Below are positions 24,381 through 32,368 of a DNA stretch of 43,729 bases, in pieces. The notes beneath the pieces were generated by a model. That model worked only from the letters and a program-made list of their open reading frames with translations. It did no database searches and was not told where the DNA came from. A program made the position numbers and the translations under genes. Each line of letters starts with the position of its first letter. Position 1 is the stretch's first letter. Source of the stretch: an uncultured Eubacteriales bacterium (GTDB lineage: Bacteria > Bacillota > Clostridia > Oscillospirales > Oscillospiraceae); contig UQQF01000013.1 of the NCBI GenBank assembly GCA_900543085.1, positions 1-43,729 on the forward strand, given 5' to 3'.

Positions 24381-25597
24381 TCAACGAGTGGTTTGCGAAA
24401 GACACAAGCCGCAAGGTCAAGGCTGCGTTACACTCCAAGTTTGCAAACGGCGAGCGGATATTTGCCTACGCTCCACTCGGTTACAAGCGCGACCCGGACA
24501 AGAAAAATGCCCTCGTGATTGACGAGGAAACTAAGTGGATAGTGGAGAAGATTTTTAATCTAGCCGTTCACGGCGCGGGCGCAGCGCATATTACGCATGT
24601 GCTCATAAAAGAACGTGTCCCGACGCCCGGCTGACTCAATTACACCCGCTACGGTACTTTCGCCAATATCTACGCTGACGCGCCCGAGGAAAAGCGGTAT
24701 GCCTGGACTATTGCGCAAGTGAAATCCATCCTCAAAGACGAGACCTACATTGGCAACACGGTTCACAACAAGCAGACGAACATTTCGTACAAGAGCAAGA
24801 AGCGCATACGCAAACCGGAAGAGGACTGGGTTCGCGTCGAAAACACGCATGAGGCAATCATAGACAGGAACGTATTTTACCAGGTACAACAGCAGATTGC
24901 CAACCGCCGCCGAAAAATGAAGGACGGCACCAGGCAGATATTCGCCGGACTCGTCAAGTGCGCGGACTGCGGCTGGTCAATGGCATATTCCTTAAAAACT
25001 CAGAGCAAAACACCACACGGAATCTACCGTTGCAGCAAGTATGGACAAGGTACAGGCCAATGCACAGCGCACCACATCCGCTACGACGTGCTCCACACCT
25101 ATGTCCTCGCCCGCGTCCGCCACTGGGCAAAGCAGGCCGAGATTGACGAGGGTGCGTTGCTCCAGAAACTTCTCAAAACCGGTGATAAAGAGCGTTTGGC
25201 GGCGTCTAAGAAGCAAGCCGGCGAACTCGCAAAGGCCGAAAAGCGCAAAGCCGAGGTTGATAGGCTCTTTACCAGGATGTACGAGGACTGGGCCGCAGGG
25301 CGCATCACGGAGTACAACTTCAATATGCTCTCGCAGAAGTACCAGTCCGAACAGCAGGCGCTGACGGAGCAGATTGAGGCCCTCCAAGCCCTGCTCGCCG
25401 CGCAGGAGCAATCAACAGCGGACGCCGAGAAGTGGGTCAAGCTCATACGGCAATACACAGACCCGACCGAGCTGACCGCAGAACTGCTGAACACGTTGAT
25501 TGAGAAAATCCTCGTACACGAGGCTGTCAAGCAACCAGACGGCACCCGCGAGCAGGAAGTAGAAATCTTCTACCGATTTGTTGGCAAAATTGATTGA
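24380..25597 (+). pseudogene. Large serine recombinase, N-terminally deleted, with an in-frame stop
   Basis: Coding sequence begins abruptly at the end of the inverted duplication with FNEWFAKDTSRKVKA, the end of a recombinase catalytic domain. It continues in one frame: FAYAPLGYKRDP, LVIDEETKWIVEKIF, then a TGA at 24632-24634 (after VPTPG, where a TGG Trp codon is expected), then QVKSILKDETYIGN, a zinc ribbon (VKCADCGWSMAYS, with CSKYGQGTGQC), coiled coil and EVEIFYRFVGKID. The catalytic serine domain (about 130 residues) is absent. Only the part from 24719 (292 residues) is open. It is not functional as a recombinase, although the DNA-binding half could still be made. It ends about 20 bp before the host gene junction, the usual place for an element's integrase. 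Confidence 0.88.
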
Positions 25598-26301
25598 ACG
25601 TAAACCAGTGTCTTTAACTGCGTGAAACCGGCGACACCCGCCGCGATGCGGTTCGTGCGCCTGGCCTTCTCGCTGTGCTTGTTCATGCGCTTCTCGACGA
25701 GGCCGAGGATGAAATCCACCGCCAGCGCCAGCACGGCTATGAGCAGGCTGCCCGCCATGGTCATGGCGGCGTTGTTCGTCGTGATGCCGCGGTATATCGC
25801 CACGCCGAGGCCGCCAGCGCCGATGAAGCTCGCGATGCCCGCGAGGGCGATGGTCATGGTCACCATGCTGCGTATGCCGCTCATTATGACGGGCATGGCC
25901 AGCGGGAGCTTGACCTTGCAGAGTATTTGCAGCCGCGTCGAGCCCATGCCGCGCGCGGCCTCGAGTATCGCGGGAGCCACGTTGGTCATGCCCGTGTAGG
26001 TGTTGCGCACCATCGGAAGCAGCGCGTACACCGTCAGCGCGATGACTGCCGTTGCGTTGCCCACGCCGGAGAAGGGTATCAGAAAGCCCAGCATGGAGAT
26101 GGACGGGATGGTGTACAGGAAGTTTATCACCGCCAGCGTCGGTCTGGCCGAGCGCCGGAACTCGCTTATCAGCACGCCCGCCAGGCCGCCTATCACGATG
26201 GCGATGACTATCGCGGTCAGCGAGATCTGCAAGTGCTCCAGCAGCAGCCCGGCGAAGAAGTCCCGGCGGCTTGTGAGCAGCTCGAATATGTCCGATATCA
26301 T
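25570..26301 (-). CDS. Osmoprotectant (glycine betaine/carnitine/choline) ABC permease, 3' end cut by insertion
   Basis: The start at ATG 26299-26301, with GGGAGG upstream, is chosen over a longer frame. The membrane permease core is complete: SLTAIVIAIVIGGLAGVLISE, the INFLYTIPSISMLGFLIP segment, and the EAA loop (ILEAARGMGSTRLQILCKVKLP), followed by GIRSMVTMTIALAGIASFIGAG and VDFILGLVEKRM. This is the OpuBB/OpuCB type. The frame then passes KARRTNRIAAGVAGF and continues for about 18 residues of element sequence to a stop at 25570. Many relatives are fused here to a substrate-binding domain, so the insertion has probably removed that domain. It overlaps the upstream flavoprotein stop by ATGA. 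Confidence 0.85.
   Translation of the reverse strand: MISDIFELLTSRRDFFAGLLLEHLQISLTAIVIAIVIGGLAGVLISEFRRSARPTLAVINFLYTIPSISMLGFLIPFSGVGNATAVIALTVYALLPMVRNTYTGMTNVAPAILEAARGMGSTRLQILCKVKLPLAMPVIMSGIRSMVTMTIALAGIASFIGAGGLGVAIYRGITTNNAAMTMAGSLLIAVLALAVDFILGLVEKRMNKHSEKARRTNRIAAGVAGFTQLKTLVYVQSILPTNR
25598..25625. other. Probable right end of the inserted element (attachment junction)
   Basis: The recombinase stop codon is at 25595-25597. By 25624 the minus strand already reads the host permease gene (RRTNRIAAGVAGF). The crossover must lie in this short interval. The matching left end and any direct repeat of the core are not in the window. Confidence 0.55.
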
Positions 26302-26915
26302 GTGTCGGCCTCCCTTCGTATTATCGCCCCGGCGGGGCAGTTTTCGGCGCACAGCCCGCAGTGCAGGCAGTGCTCCTGGGCTATTACAAACGGTGAGCCG
26401 GGGCTTATGCACTGCTGCGGGCAGCGCTCGGCGCACAGTCCGCAGCCGATGCACGCGTCGGTTATCTCAAAGCCCTTGGGCGTGACGCGCCCCGCGCCCA
26501 GCGCGAAGCTCTCGCGGTATATCGGCGCCTTGCCCAGGTCGAAGAACTCAAGCTCGCCCTCGCAGATGCAGAAGGGGTCGAGGATGTAGCGGCTCTCGCC
26601 GGGGTAGACGCCGTTCATGGAGGGGTTGGCCCCGAAGATGCGCTCTATCCACTCCCGGCGGTCGCGCAGGCGGTGAGCCGTGCCGGTGAGGCGAACCATC
26701 TGCCAGTCCCGGTTCAGGCCGGTCACGGCCACGCGGCCGTCGCGCGTGAGCTGGCGGTGGAAGTCCTTGCCGCGCGAGGTGCAGAAGCAGAGCGCGCCGT
26801 CCTCCACGAGCATCACGTCAATTATACGCACCTGCGGTGCGCCGGTTTCGTCGACGGTGGCGAAGGCGTAGTCCTTTATCTCACGCAGCATTTCAAGACA
26901 TCTCTGTGCGTCCAT
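26298..26915 (-). CDS. Pyridoxamine-5'-phosphate-oxidase-like flavoprotein fused to a 2[4Fe-4S] ferredoxin
   Basis: A 205-residue protein. ATG 26913-26915 is seven bases after AGGAGG; the ATG at 26919 is too close. Residues 1-130 are a split-barrel FMN-binding domain (IKDYAFATVDETGAPQVRII, then CTSRGKDFHRQL, VAVTGLNRDWQMVRLTG). Residues about 150-200 are a ferredoxin with two CxxCxxCxxxC clusters: CIGCGLCAERCPQQC and CLHCGLCAENCPAG. It probably moves electrons between FMN and ferredoxin-type partners. It sits in an operon with the nitroreductase-ferredoxin upstream and overlaps the permease start downstream by 4 nt. The substrate is unknown. Confidence 0.87.
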   Translation of the reverse strand: MDAQRCLEMLREIKDYAFATVDETGAPQVRIIDVMLVEDGALCFCTSRGKDFHRQLTRDGRVAVTGLNRDWQMVRLTGTAHRLRDRREWIERIFGANPSMNGVYPGESRYILDPFCICEGELEFFDLGKAPIYRESFALGAGRVTPKGFEITDACIGCGLCAERCPQQCISPGSPFVIAQEHCLHCGLCAENCPAGAIIRREADT

Positions 26916-26917
26916 GT

Positions 26918-27769
26918 TCATACCTCCTGTATTTCCGGCCGGTGTATCCGGCTTGCGTCCAACGTCCGCTGCGCGCCTCTGGCGTAGCGTATCTCGGGGT
27001 GGCCGAAGCCTATTATCACGCCTGCGCAGTGGTTCTCGGGTATCTCCAGCAGGGCTTTTACCTCCGGCATGTTCTCCAGCGCGTCCAGCGGGAAGGTCAT
27101 AATTACCGCTCCCAGCCCGCGCGAGGCGCACAGCAGCTCGAAGCAGGCCGCGGCTATGAGCACGTCCTGCACAGGCTCGCCCGCTCCGAGCGGCGCGTGC
27201 GGTATAAGCAGGTGCGGCGCGCCGCAAAAGAGCATATCCGGCCTGACCGTGGCCTCCCAGCGCTTCATGTCGGCGTAGGACGGCTCGTCGAAGCCCCTGG
27301 GATACACGCCCTGCGCGGCCAGCACCTCCATGCGCCGGCGGGCGGCGGCGCGAAAGCGCTCCGTGCGCTCCATATCATCCAGCAGCGTGAACTCCACGAG
27401 CTGCTTGTTCCCGCCGTTGGGGGCGTTGGCCAGCTGCGCGAGCATACCGTCGATGACGGCCTTGTCCACGTTTCTGCGCTGATAGCGCCTACAGGAGCGG
27501 CGGTTTGCTATGAGCGCGTCCAGCGCTCCGGCGTCGACGGGCGGCGGGAGGCTGTCCCCGGGGCGCTTGCCGAGTATGGATATCGCGCCCGCGGGGCAGA
27601 CGGCCAGGCAGTGCCGGCACTTCCAGCAGCCGTTCCAGCCGAAGGCGTCGAAGTCCGCGATGTGCGGCGCGCCGTCTTCCAGGCTCAGCACCGCGCCGGG
27701 ACACACCTTGACGCACAGCCCGCAGGCGGTGCATTTGTCCTTGTCCACTTCAAATTTGGCTTTGTTCAT
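26918..27769 (-). CDS. Ferredoxin-nitroreductase fusion protein
   Basis: A 283-residue protein. The start at ATG 27767-27769 is 12 bases after AAGGAG; a possible earlier ATG directly follows the SD. Residues about 5-65 form a two-cluster ferredoxin (CTACGLCVKVCPGAV, then CWKCRHCLAVCPAGAI). Residues about 85-270 are a nitroreductase-type FMN domain (ANRRSCRRYQRRNVDKAVID, NAPNGGNKQLVEFTLLD, DVLIAAACFELLCASRGLGAV, PENHCAGVIIGFGHPE). Such fusions reduce nitro or other electrophilic compounds with electrons from the clusters. It is the first gene of the operon and divergent from an HxlR regulator, which suggests induction by a redox-active or toxic substrate. Confidence 0.9.
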   Translation of the reverse strand: MNKAKFEVDKDKCTACGLCVKVCPGAVLSLEDGAPHIADFDAFGWNGCWKCRHCLAVCPAGAISILGKRPGDSLPPPVDAGALDALIANRRSCRRYQRRNVDKAVIDGMLAQLANAPNGGNKQLVEFTLLDDMERTERFRAAARRRMEVLAAQGVYPRGFDEPSYADMKRWEATVRPDMLFCGAPHLLIPHAPLGAGEPVQDVLIAAACFELLCASRGLGAVIMTFPLDALENMPEVKALLEIPENHCAGVIIGFGHPEIRYARGAQRTLDASRIHRPEIQEV

Positions 27770-27823
27770 GCTGGTGTGCATCTCCTTGCGGCTTGTTGTT
27801 GACAAGCTCTGTCGTCTGGTGCT

Positions 27824-27853
27824 ATTATACGGGCGGTAGAGCCGAACAGTAAA
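27824..27853 (-). promoter_or_regulatory. Promoter for the ferredoxin-nitroreductase operon
   Basis: On the minus strand TTTACT (27848-27853), an 18-bp spacer and a consensus TATAAT (27824-27829). The palindrome at 27858 is just upstream of the -35 box. Confidence 0.6.
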
Positions 27854-27857
27854 GTAA

Positions 27858-27894
27858 GCACAATATTGTGCCATAGTTACCAAAAGGAAACTAT
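27858..27894. promoter_or_regulatory. Two inverted repeats, probable HxlR operators
   Basis: GCACAATATTGTGC (27858-27871) is a perfect 14-bp palindrome. ATAGTTACC (27873-27881) and GGAAACTAT (27886-27894) form a second repeat (8 of 9 pairs) around AAAA. The second resembles the AGTTAC-type operators described for HxlR-family regulators. Both lie between the divergent regulator and the nitroreductase operon. Confidence 0.6.
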
Positions 27895-27911
27895 TGAAGG
27901 GGAGTGCACAC

Positions 27912-28259
27912 ATGACCATGCCTGAAAACCTGCCGGCCTGCCCGGTGGAGACCACGCTGCTGCTGATAGGCGACAAGTGGAAGGTGCTGATACTGCGCGA
28001 CCTGATGACGGGCACCAAGCGCTTCGGCGAACTGAAGAAGTCCATCGGCAGCGTGTCACAGAAGGTTCTGACCGCGCAGCTGCGCGACATGGAGGACAAG
28101 GGGCTGGTGAGCCGCAAGGTCTACGCCGAGGTGCCGCCGCGCGTGGAGTACAGCCTCACCGAGCTGGGCAAGAGCCTGGAGCCCATACTGGACGCGATGC
28201 AGAGCTGGGGCACGGACTACAAAGCCCGCTGCGCCGTGCAGAGCGCCGCGGAGGTGTGA
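27912..28259 (+). CDS. HxlR-family transcriptional regulator
   Basis: A 115-residue winged-helix regulator. ATG 27912 is chosen because GAAGGGGAG lies seven bases upstream. The hallmark sequence is ACPVETTLLLIGDKWKVLILRDL with C10, followed by TKRFGELKKSIGSVSQKVL, TAQLRDMEDKGLVSRK and VEYSLTELGKSL. A cysteine at this position acts as a thiol redox sensor in some family members (YodB-like). It is divergent from the ferredoxin-nitroreductase operon and probably controls it and itself via the palindromes at 27858-27894. The next gene starts two bases downstream. Confidence 0.9.
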   Translation: MTMPENLPACPVETTLLLIGDKWKVLILRDLMTGTKRFGELKKSIGSVSQKVLTAQLRDMEDKGLVSRKVYAEVPPRVEYSLTELGKSLEPILDAMQSWGTDYKARCAVQSAAEV

Positions 28260-28261
28260 GC

Positions 28262-29044
28262 ATGACCGTGACAGATACGCTCGCGCGCGAGATAGAGGGC
28301 GCGGTGCTGGAGGCCGCTTCGATGCTGGCGGACGAGCGCGCCGTGCGCGAGGTGCGCGCCAAGAGCCCCACCGACTTCGTGACCAACGTGGACTTCGCGG
28401 TGCAGGAGCAGCTGCGCCGCCGCCTGGACGCCATAGCGCCCGGAGTGCAGTTCATGGGCGAGGAGCAGGACAATTCGCGCCTTGACGCTGCGCAGGCCAT
28501 GTGGATACTCGACCCCGTGGACGGCACGATGAACCTGATACGCGGCCTGCGCCGCAGCGCGGTGTCGCTTGCGCTGGCGGAGGGCGGCCGCGTGGTGTAC
28601 GGCGCGGTGTATGACCCCTACGCCGGCGAGCTTTTCACCGCGCGCCTGGGCGGCGGAGCTTATTTGAACGGCGATCGCATACACGTCACGGCCGCGACGG
28701 AGCTGGCTCAGGCGCTGGTCAGCGTCGGCACCGCGCCGGGAAAGCGCAGCGAGGCCGCGCGCGTGTTCCGCGAGATGTACGCGCTGTACGAGCACTGCAT
28801 AGACGTACGGCGCAGCGGCAGCGCGGCGCTTGACCTGTGCGACGTCGCCTGCGGGCGCATGGACGCGTATGTGGAGCGGTTCTTGTACCCCTGGGACTAC
28901 GCCGCCGGTATGCTCATCTGCTCCGAGGCCGGGGGCAGAGTGACCACCGTGGAGGGCGGTTCTCCGCCGCTGACGTCGCCCTGCGGGGTGCTCGCTTCAA
29001 ACTCCGCGCTGCACAGCCAGGTCCTCGCGCTGCTGGAGGGCTGA
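28262..29044 (+). CDS. Inositol monophosphatase family protein
   Basis: A 260-residue Mg2+-dependent phosphatase of the IMPase/FBPase/CysQ superfamily. Metal and substrate motifs are present: FMGEEQD (E of the first motif), WILDPVDGTMNLIRG, and the C-terminal YPWDYAAGMLICSEAGG. TDFVTNVDFAVQEQL is the usual N-terminal segment. It is likely to hydrolyse inositol-1-phosphate or a related sugar or nucleotide phosphate; the substrate cannot be told from sequence. It begins two bases after the HxlR stop and is probably co-transcribed with it, although no link in function is evident. It ends 12 bp before the -35 box of the riboflavin operon promoter. Confidence 0.92.
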   Translation: MTVTDTLAREIEGAVLEAASMLADERAVREVRAKSPTDFVTNVDFAVQEQLRRRLDAIAPGVQFMGEEQDNSRLDAAQAMWILDPVDGTMNLIRGLRRSAVSLALAEGGRVVYGAVYDPYAGELFTARLGGGAYLNGDRIHVTAATELAQALVSVGTAPGKRSEAARVFREMYALYEHCIDVRRSGSAALDLCDVACGRMDAYVERFLYPWDYAAGMLICSEAGGRVTTVEGGSPPLTSPCGVLASNSALHSQVLALLEG

Positions 29045-29055
29045 AAAATTTCCGC

Positions 29056-29085
29056 TTGACAAACCGGCAGAGACGGGTCTATCAT
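29056..29085 (+). promoter_or_regulatory. Promoter of the riboflavin operon
   Basis: TTGACA (29056-29061), an 18-bp spacer and TATCAT (29080-29085) lie immediately upstream of the FMN riboswitch. Confidence 0.75.
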
Positions 29086-29107
29086 AAATAGCGAAGTGAA
29101 TACGAGT

Positions 29108-29213
29108 CTTCAGGGCAGGGTGAAATTCCCGATCGGCGGTAAAGTCCGCGAGCGCTCCGGCGCAGGATTTGGTGCGATTCCAAAACCGACAGTTACAGTC
29201 TGGATGGAAGAAG
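29108..29213 (+). promoter_or_regulatory. FMN riboswitch (RFN element)
   Basis: Conserved RFN segments occur in order: CTTCAGGGCAGGGTGAAATT, then CCCGATCGGCGGT, AGTCCGCGAGC, GGATTTGGTGCGATTCC, AAAACCGACAGT, and AGTCTGGATGGAAGAAG. FMN binding should favour the downstream terminators and lower expression of ribD-ribE-ribBA-ribH. Confidence 0.97.
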
Positions 29214-29245
29214 ATGCTTTCGGGCGTTTACCCGTGCAACTATAT

Positions 29246-29280
29246 GCTCTGAGGCGGTTTTACCGTTTCAGAGCTTTTTG
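29246..29280 (+). terminator. Riboswitch expression-platform terminator
   Basis: GCTCTGA (29246-29252) pairs with TCAGAGC (29268-29274), with an inner CGGT/ACCG stem, followed by TTTTTG. It lies 32 bp past the aptamer. Confidence 0.85.
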
Positions 29281-29309
29281 TTTCACCGCGCGCCCGGACG
29301 ATATGTATT

Positions 29310-29342
29310 AAGCCCCGAAGGTGTGTCTTCGGGGCTTTTTTG
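29310..29342 (+). terminator. Second terminator just before ribD
   Basis: AAGCCCCGAAG (29310-29320) pairs perfectly with CTTCGGGGCTT (29327-29337), followed by a T-run to 29341. It ends only 4 bp before the ribD ribosome binding site. Confidence 0.8.
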
Positions 29343-29357
29343 TTTGGAGGTGCAGTT

Positions 29358-30461
29358 GTGAACGACGAATACTACATGCGCCGCGCGCTGGAGCTGGCAA
29401 AACGGGGCGAGGGCTGGTGCTCGCCCAACCCCATGGTCGGCGCGGTGATAGTCAAGGACGGCGAGATAATAGGCGAGGGCTGGCACGAGCGCTGCGGCGA
29501 GGCGCACGCCGAGCGAAACGCCCTGGCGCGCTGCGGCGCAGAGGCGCGGGGTGCGACGATGTACGTCACGCTCGAGCCCTGCTGCCACCACGGCCGGCAG
29601 CCGCCGTGCACGGACGCGATACTGGCCGCGGGCATAGCGCGGGTCGTGGTCGGCTCCGGCGACCCGAACCCGCTGGTCGCGGGCAGGGGCGTGGAGATAC
29701 TGCGCTCGCACGGCGTGGCCGTCACGGAGCAGGTGCTGGAGGCCGAGTGCGCGGCGATAAACGAGGTGTTCTTCCACTACATCCGCACGGCCACGCCATA
29801 CGTCGCGCTCAAGTACGCCATGACGCTCGACGGGAAGATCGCCGCCTACACCGGCGAGTCGAAGTGGATAACCGGCGAGGCGGCCAGGGAGCACGTGCAC
29901 CGGCTGCGCCACAGGTACCGCGGCATCATGTGCGGCGTGGGCACCGTGCTCGCCGACGACCCGATGCTCACGTGCCGAATACCCGGCGGGAGAGACCCCG
30001 TGCGCATAGTCTGCGACAGCGCGCTGCGCACGCCGACGGAGTCCCAAATAGTGCGCACGGCGCGCTCGTCCCCCGTGATAATAGCCACGCTCTGCGCCGA
30101 CGAAAGGCGAGCTGAGCCGTACCAGGACGCGGGCTGCGAGGTGGTAGTCCTGCCGGAGCGGCACGGACACGTCGACCTTACCGCGCTCATGGCCGAGCTG
30201 GGCAGGCGCGAGATAGACTCCCTGCTGATAGAGGGCGGCGCGACGCTCAACTGGTCGGCGCTGGAGGCGGGCATCGTCCGCCGGGTCTACGCCTATGTCG
30301 CGCCGCTGCTGCTGGGCGGGGCGTCGGCCAAGACGCCGGTGGCGGGGCGCGGCTTCCCCAGCCCCGGCGAGGGGCTGCGGCTCGAGGGCGCGCGCACCGA
30401 GCGCCTGGGCGAAGACATACTGATAGAGTGCGAGGTGAAGCGGACTTGTTCACAGGCATAG
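29358..30461 (+). CDS. ribD: Bifunctional diaminohydroxyphosphoribosylaminopyrimidine deaminase / reductase
   Basis: A 367-residue RibD starting at GTG 29358, six bases after GGAGGTG. It carries out the deamination and side-chain reduction steps of riboflavin synthesis. The N-terminal deaminase has zinc ligands H50 (HAERN, with catalytic E52), C75 and C84 (PCCHHGRQPPC). The C-terminal reductase domain (about 145-365) begins YVALKYAMTLDGKIA and includes GVGTVLADDPMLTCR and LLIEGGATLNWSAL. It is the first gene of the riboflavin operon, and its end overlaps ribE by 16 bp. Confidence 0.97.
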   Translation: MNDEYYMRRALELAKRGEGWCSPNPMVGAVIVKDGEIIGEGWHERCGEAHAERNALARCGAEARGATMYVTLEPCCHHGRQPPCTDAILAAGIARVVVGSGDPNPLVAGRGVEILRSHGVAVTEQVLEAECAAINEVFFHYIRTATPYVALKYAMTLDGKIAAYTGESKWITGEAAREHVHRLRHRYRGIMCGVGTVLADDPMLTCRIPGGRDPVRIVCDSALRTPTESQIVRTARSSPVIIATLCADERRAEPYQDAGCEVVVLPERHGHVDLTALMAELGRREIDSLLIEGGATLNWSALEAGIVRRVYAYVAPLLLGGASAKTPVAGRGFPSPGEGLRLEGARTERLGEDILIECEVKRTCSQA

Positions 30462-31093
30462 TTGAGGAGATAGGCACGGTGGAGCGCGTGCGGCGCGGCG
30501 CCGCCTCGGCGGAGCTGAGGATACTCGCCCGAACCGTGCTGGAGGACATACACCTGGGCGACAGCATCGCCGTCAACGGCGTCTGCCTCACGGTGACGGA
30601 CTTTGACGGCGCGGGCTTTTCCGCCGACGTGATGCACGAGACGCTGAACCGCTCGTCGCTGGCGCAGGTCAGGGCGGGCGCAAGGGTGAACCTGGAGCGA
30701 GCAATGGCCGCGAACGGCCGCTTCGGCGGGCACATAGTCGCCGGTCACGTCGACGGCACGGGCGTCATTGAGCGCACCCGCCGCGACGGCAACGCGCTCT
30801 GGTACGACTTCTCCGCCGCGCCGGAGGTGCTGAGGTACGTGGTGGAAAAAGGCTCGATCGCCGTGGACGGCGTCAGCCTGACGGTGGCGAGGGTGGATGC
30901 GCGCGGTTTTTCCATCTCCGCCATCCCGCACACGCTCTCGAACACGGCGCTGCAATATAAGCGCGCGGGAGAGCGCGTGAACCTCGAGACGGACATCATC
31001 GGCAAGTACGTCGAGAAGCTGATGCGCCCCGCCGGGGAGGAGCGGACGGGCGGCGGCATCACGCCGGAGCTGCTCTTGCAAAACGGATTTTGA
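30446..31093 (+). CDS. ribE: Riboflavin synthase alpha chain
   Basis: A 215-residue protein that makes riboflavin from two molecules of 6,7-dimethyl-8-ribityllumazine. It is read from a TTG start at 30446, eight bases after GAGGTG, giving the conserved N-terminus FTGIVEEIG. The two tandem lumazine-binding repeats are visible: SIAVNGVCLTVTDFD with FGGHIVAGHVDGTG in the first, and SIAVDGVSLTVARVD with NLETDIIGKYVEKLM in the second. The start inside the 3' end of ribD indicates coupled translation. In Bacillus subtilis the same gene is also called ribE. Confidence 0.96.
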   Translation: MFTGIVEEIGTVERVRRGAASAELRILARTVLEDIHLGDSIAVNGVCLTVTDFDGAGFSADVMHETLNRSSLAQVRAGARVNLERAMAANGRFGGHIVAGHVDGTGVIERTRRDGNALWYDFSAAPEVLRYVVEKGSIAVDGVSLTVARVDARGFSISAIPHTLSNTALQYKRAGERVNLETDIIGKYVEKLMRPAGEERTGGGITPELLLQNGF

Positions 31094-31144
31094 CGGTCTT
31101 ACCGAGGCCGGAAAACTGAATCAAACGGCAAAGGAGCCATGTAT

Positions 31145-32368
31145 ATGTACGAGTTCAACACCATTCCAGAGGCCTTCGAGGAGCTTCGCGCCGGGCGCAT
31201 CATACTGGTGACGGACGACCCGAACAGGGAAAACGAGGGCGACTTCATCTGCGCGGCGGAGTTCGCGACGACTGAGAACGTGAATTTCATGGCCACGCAC
31301 GGCAAGGGGCTGATATGTATGCCGATGAGCGCCGAGTACGTGGAGCGGCTGCACTTCCCGCAGATGGTGTCCGACAATACGGACAACCACGAGACGGCCT
31401 TCACCGTCAGCATAGACCACGTCTCGACCACGACCGGCATCTCCGCGGCCGAGCGGAGCATAACGGCCATGAAGTGCGTGGAGCCGGGCTCCAAACCCTC
31501 GGACTTCCGCCGACCGGGGCACATGTTCCCCCTGCTCGCGAAGAAGAACGGCGTGCTCGAGCGCGAGGGGCACACCGAGGCCACCGTCGACCTGCTGCGC
31601 CTGGCGGGGCTGAAGCAGGTGGGGCTGTGCTGCGAGATAATGCGCGAGGACGGCACGATGATGCGCACGGCCGAGCTGGTGGAGCTGGCCGGGCGCTTCG
31701 GGATAAAGATCTTCGCCATCAGCGACCTCATCGCCTACCGCAAGCGGCACGAGAAGCTAGTCGAGCGCGTGGCGGACGTGCACCTGCCGACCCGGTACGG
31801 CGACTTCCGCGCGCTGGGCTACGTCAACAGGCTCAACGGCGAGCACCACGTGGCGCTGGTCAAGGGCGACATAGGCGCGGGGGAGAACGTGCTCTGCCGC
31901 GTGCACTCGGAGTGCCTCACGGGCGACACCTTCGGCTCGCAGCGCTGCGACTGCGGCGAGCAGCTTGCCAGCGCGCTGCGGCAGATAGACGCCGAGGGGC
32001 GAGGCGTGCTGCTCTATATGCGCCAGGAGGGGCGCGGCATAGGGCTTATAAACAAGCTGCGCGCCTACGAGCTGCAGGAGCAGGGCATGGACACGCTGGA
32101 GGCCAACATCGCCCTGGGCTTCGCGGGCGACCTGCGCGAGTACTACATCGGCGCGCAGATACTGCGCGACCTGGGCGTGCGCACGATGCGGCTTTTGACC
32201 AACAACCCGGACAAGGTCTATCAGCTGGCCGACTTCGGGCTGGAGATAACCGAGCGCGTGCCGATACAAATAGAGGCCACGCGCTACGACCTCAGGTACC
32301 TCCTCACGAAGAAAAACCGCATGGGACACATACTCAACTACGACGCAAAGGAGACTGTAAACGCATGA
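31145..32368 (+). CDS. ribBA: Bifunctional DHBP synthase / GTP cyclohydrolase II
   Basis: A 407-residue RibBA. ATG 31145 is preferred because AAAGGAG lies eight bases upstream; ATG 31139 is only two away. The N-terminal 3,4-dihydroxy-2-butanone-4-phosphate synthase has [30 protein letters not shown] and [11 protein letters not shown]. The C-terminal GTP cyclohydrolase II (about 205-400) has the zinc site [18 protein letters not shown] and [16 protein letters not shown]. It supplies both precursors of the pathway. Its stop codon overlaps the ribH start as ATGA. Confidence 0.97.
   Translation: MYEFNTIPEAFEELRAGRIILVTDDPNRENEGDFICAAEFATTENVNFMATHGKGLICMPMSAEYVERLHFPQMVSDNTDNHETAFTVSIDHVSTTTGISAAERSITAMKCVEPGSKPSDFRRPGHMFPLLAKKNGVLEREGHTEATVDLLRLAGLKQVGLCCEIMREDGTMMRTAELVELAGRFGIKIFAISDLIAYRKRHEKLVERVADVHLPTRYGDFRALGYVNRLNGEHHVALVKGDIGAGENVLCRVHSECLTGDTFGSQRCDCGEQLASALRQIDAEGRGVLLYMRQEGRGIGLINKLRAYELQEQGMDTLEANIALGFAGDLREYYIGAQILRDLGVRTMRLLTNNPDKVYQLADFGLEITERVPIQIEATRYDLRYLLTKKNRMGHILNYDAKETVNA

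Noticed and set aside
24632..24634. TGA read as tryptophan (recoding)
   Set aside because: All other genes in the window use TGA as a stop, including overlapping start/stop pairs, and this recombinase already lacks its catalytic domain, so a mutation is simpler.
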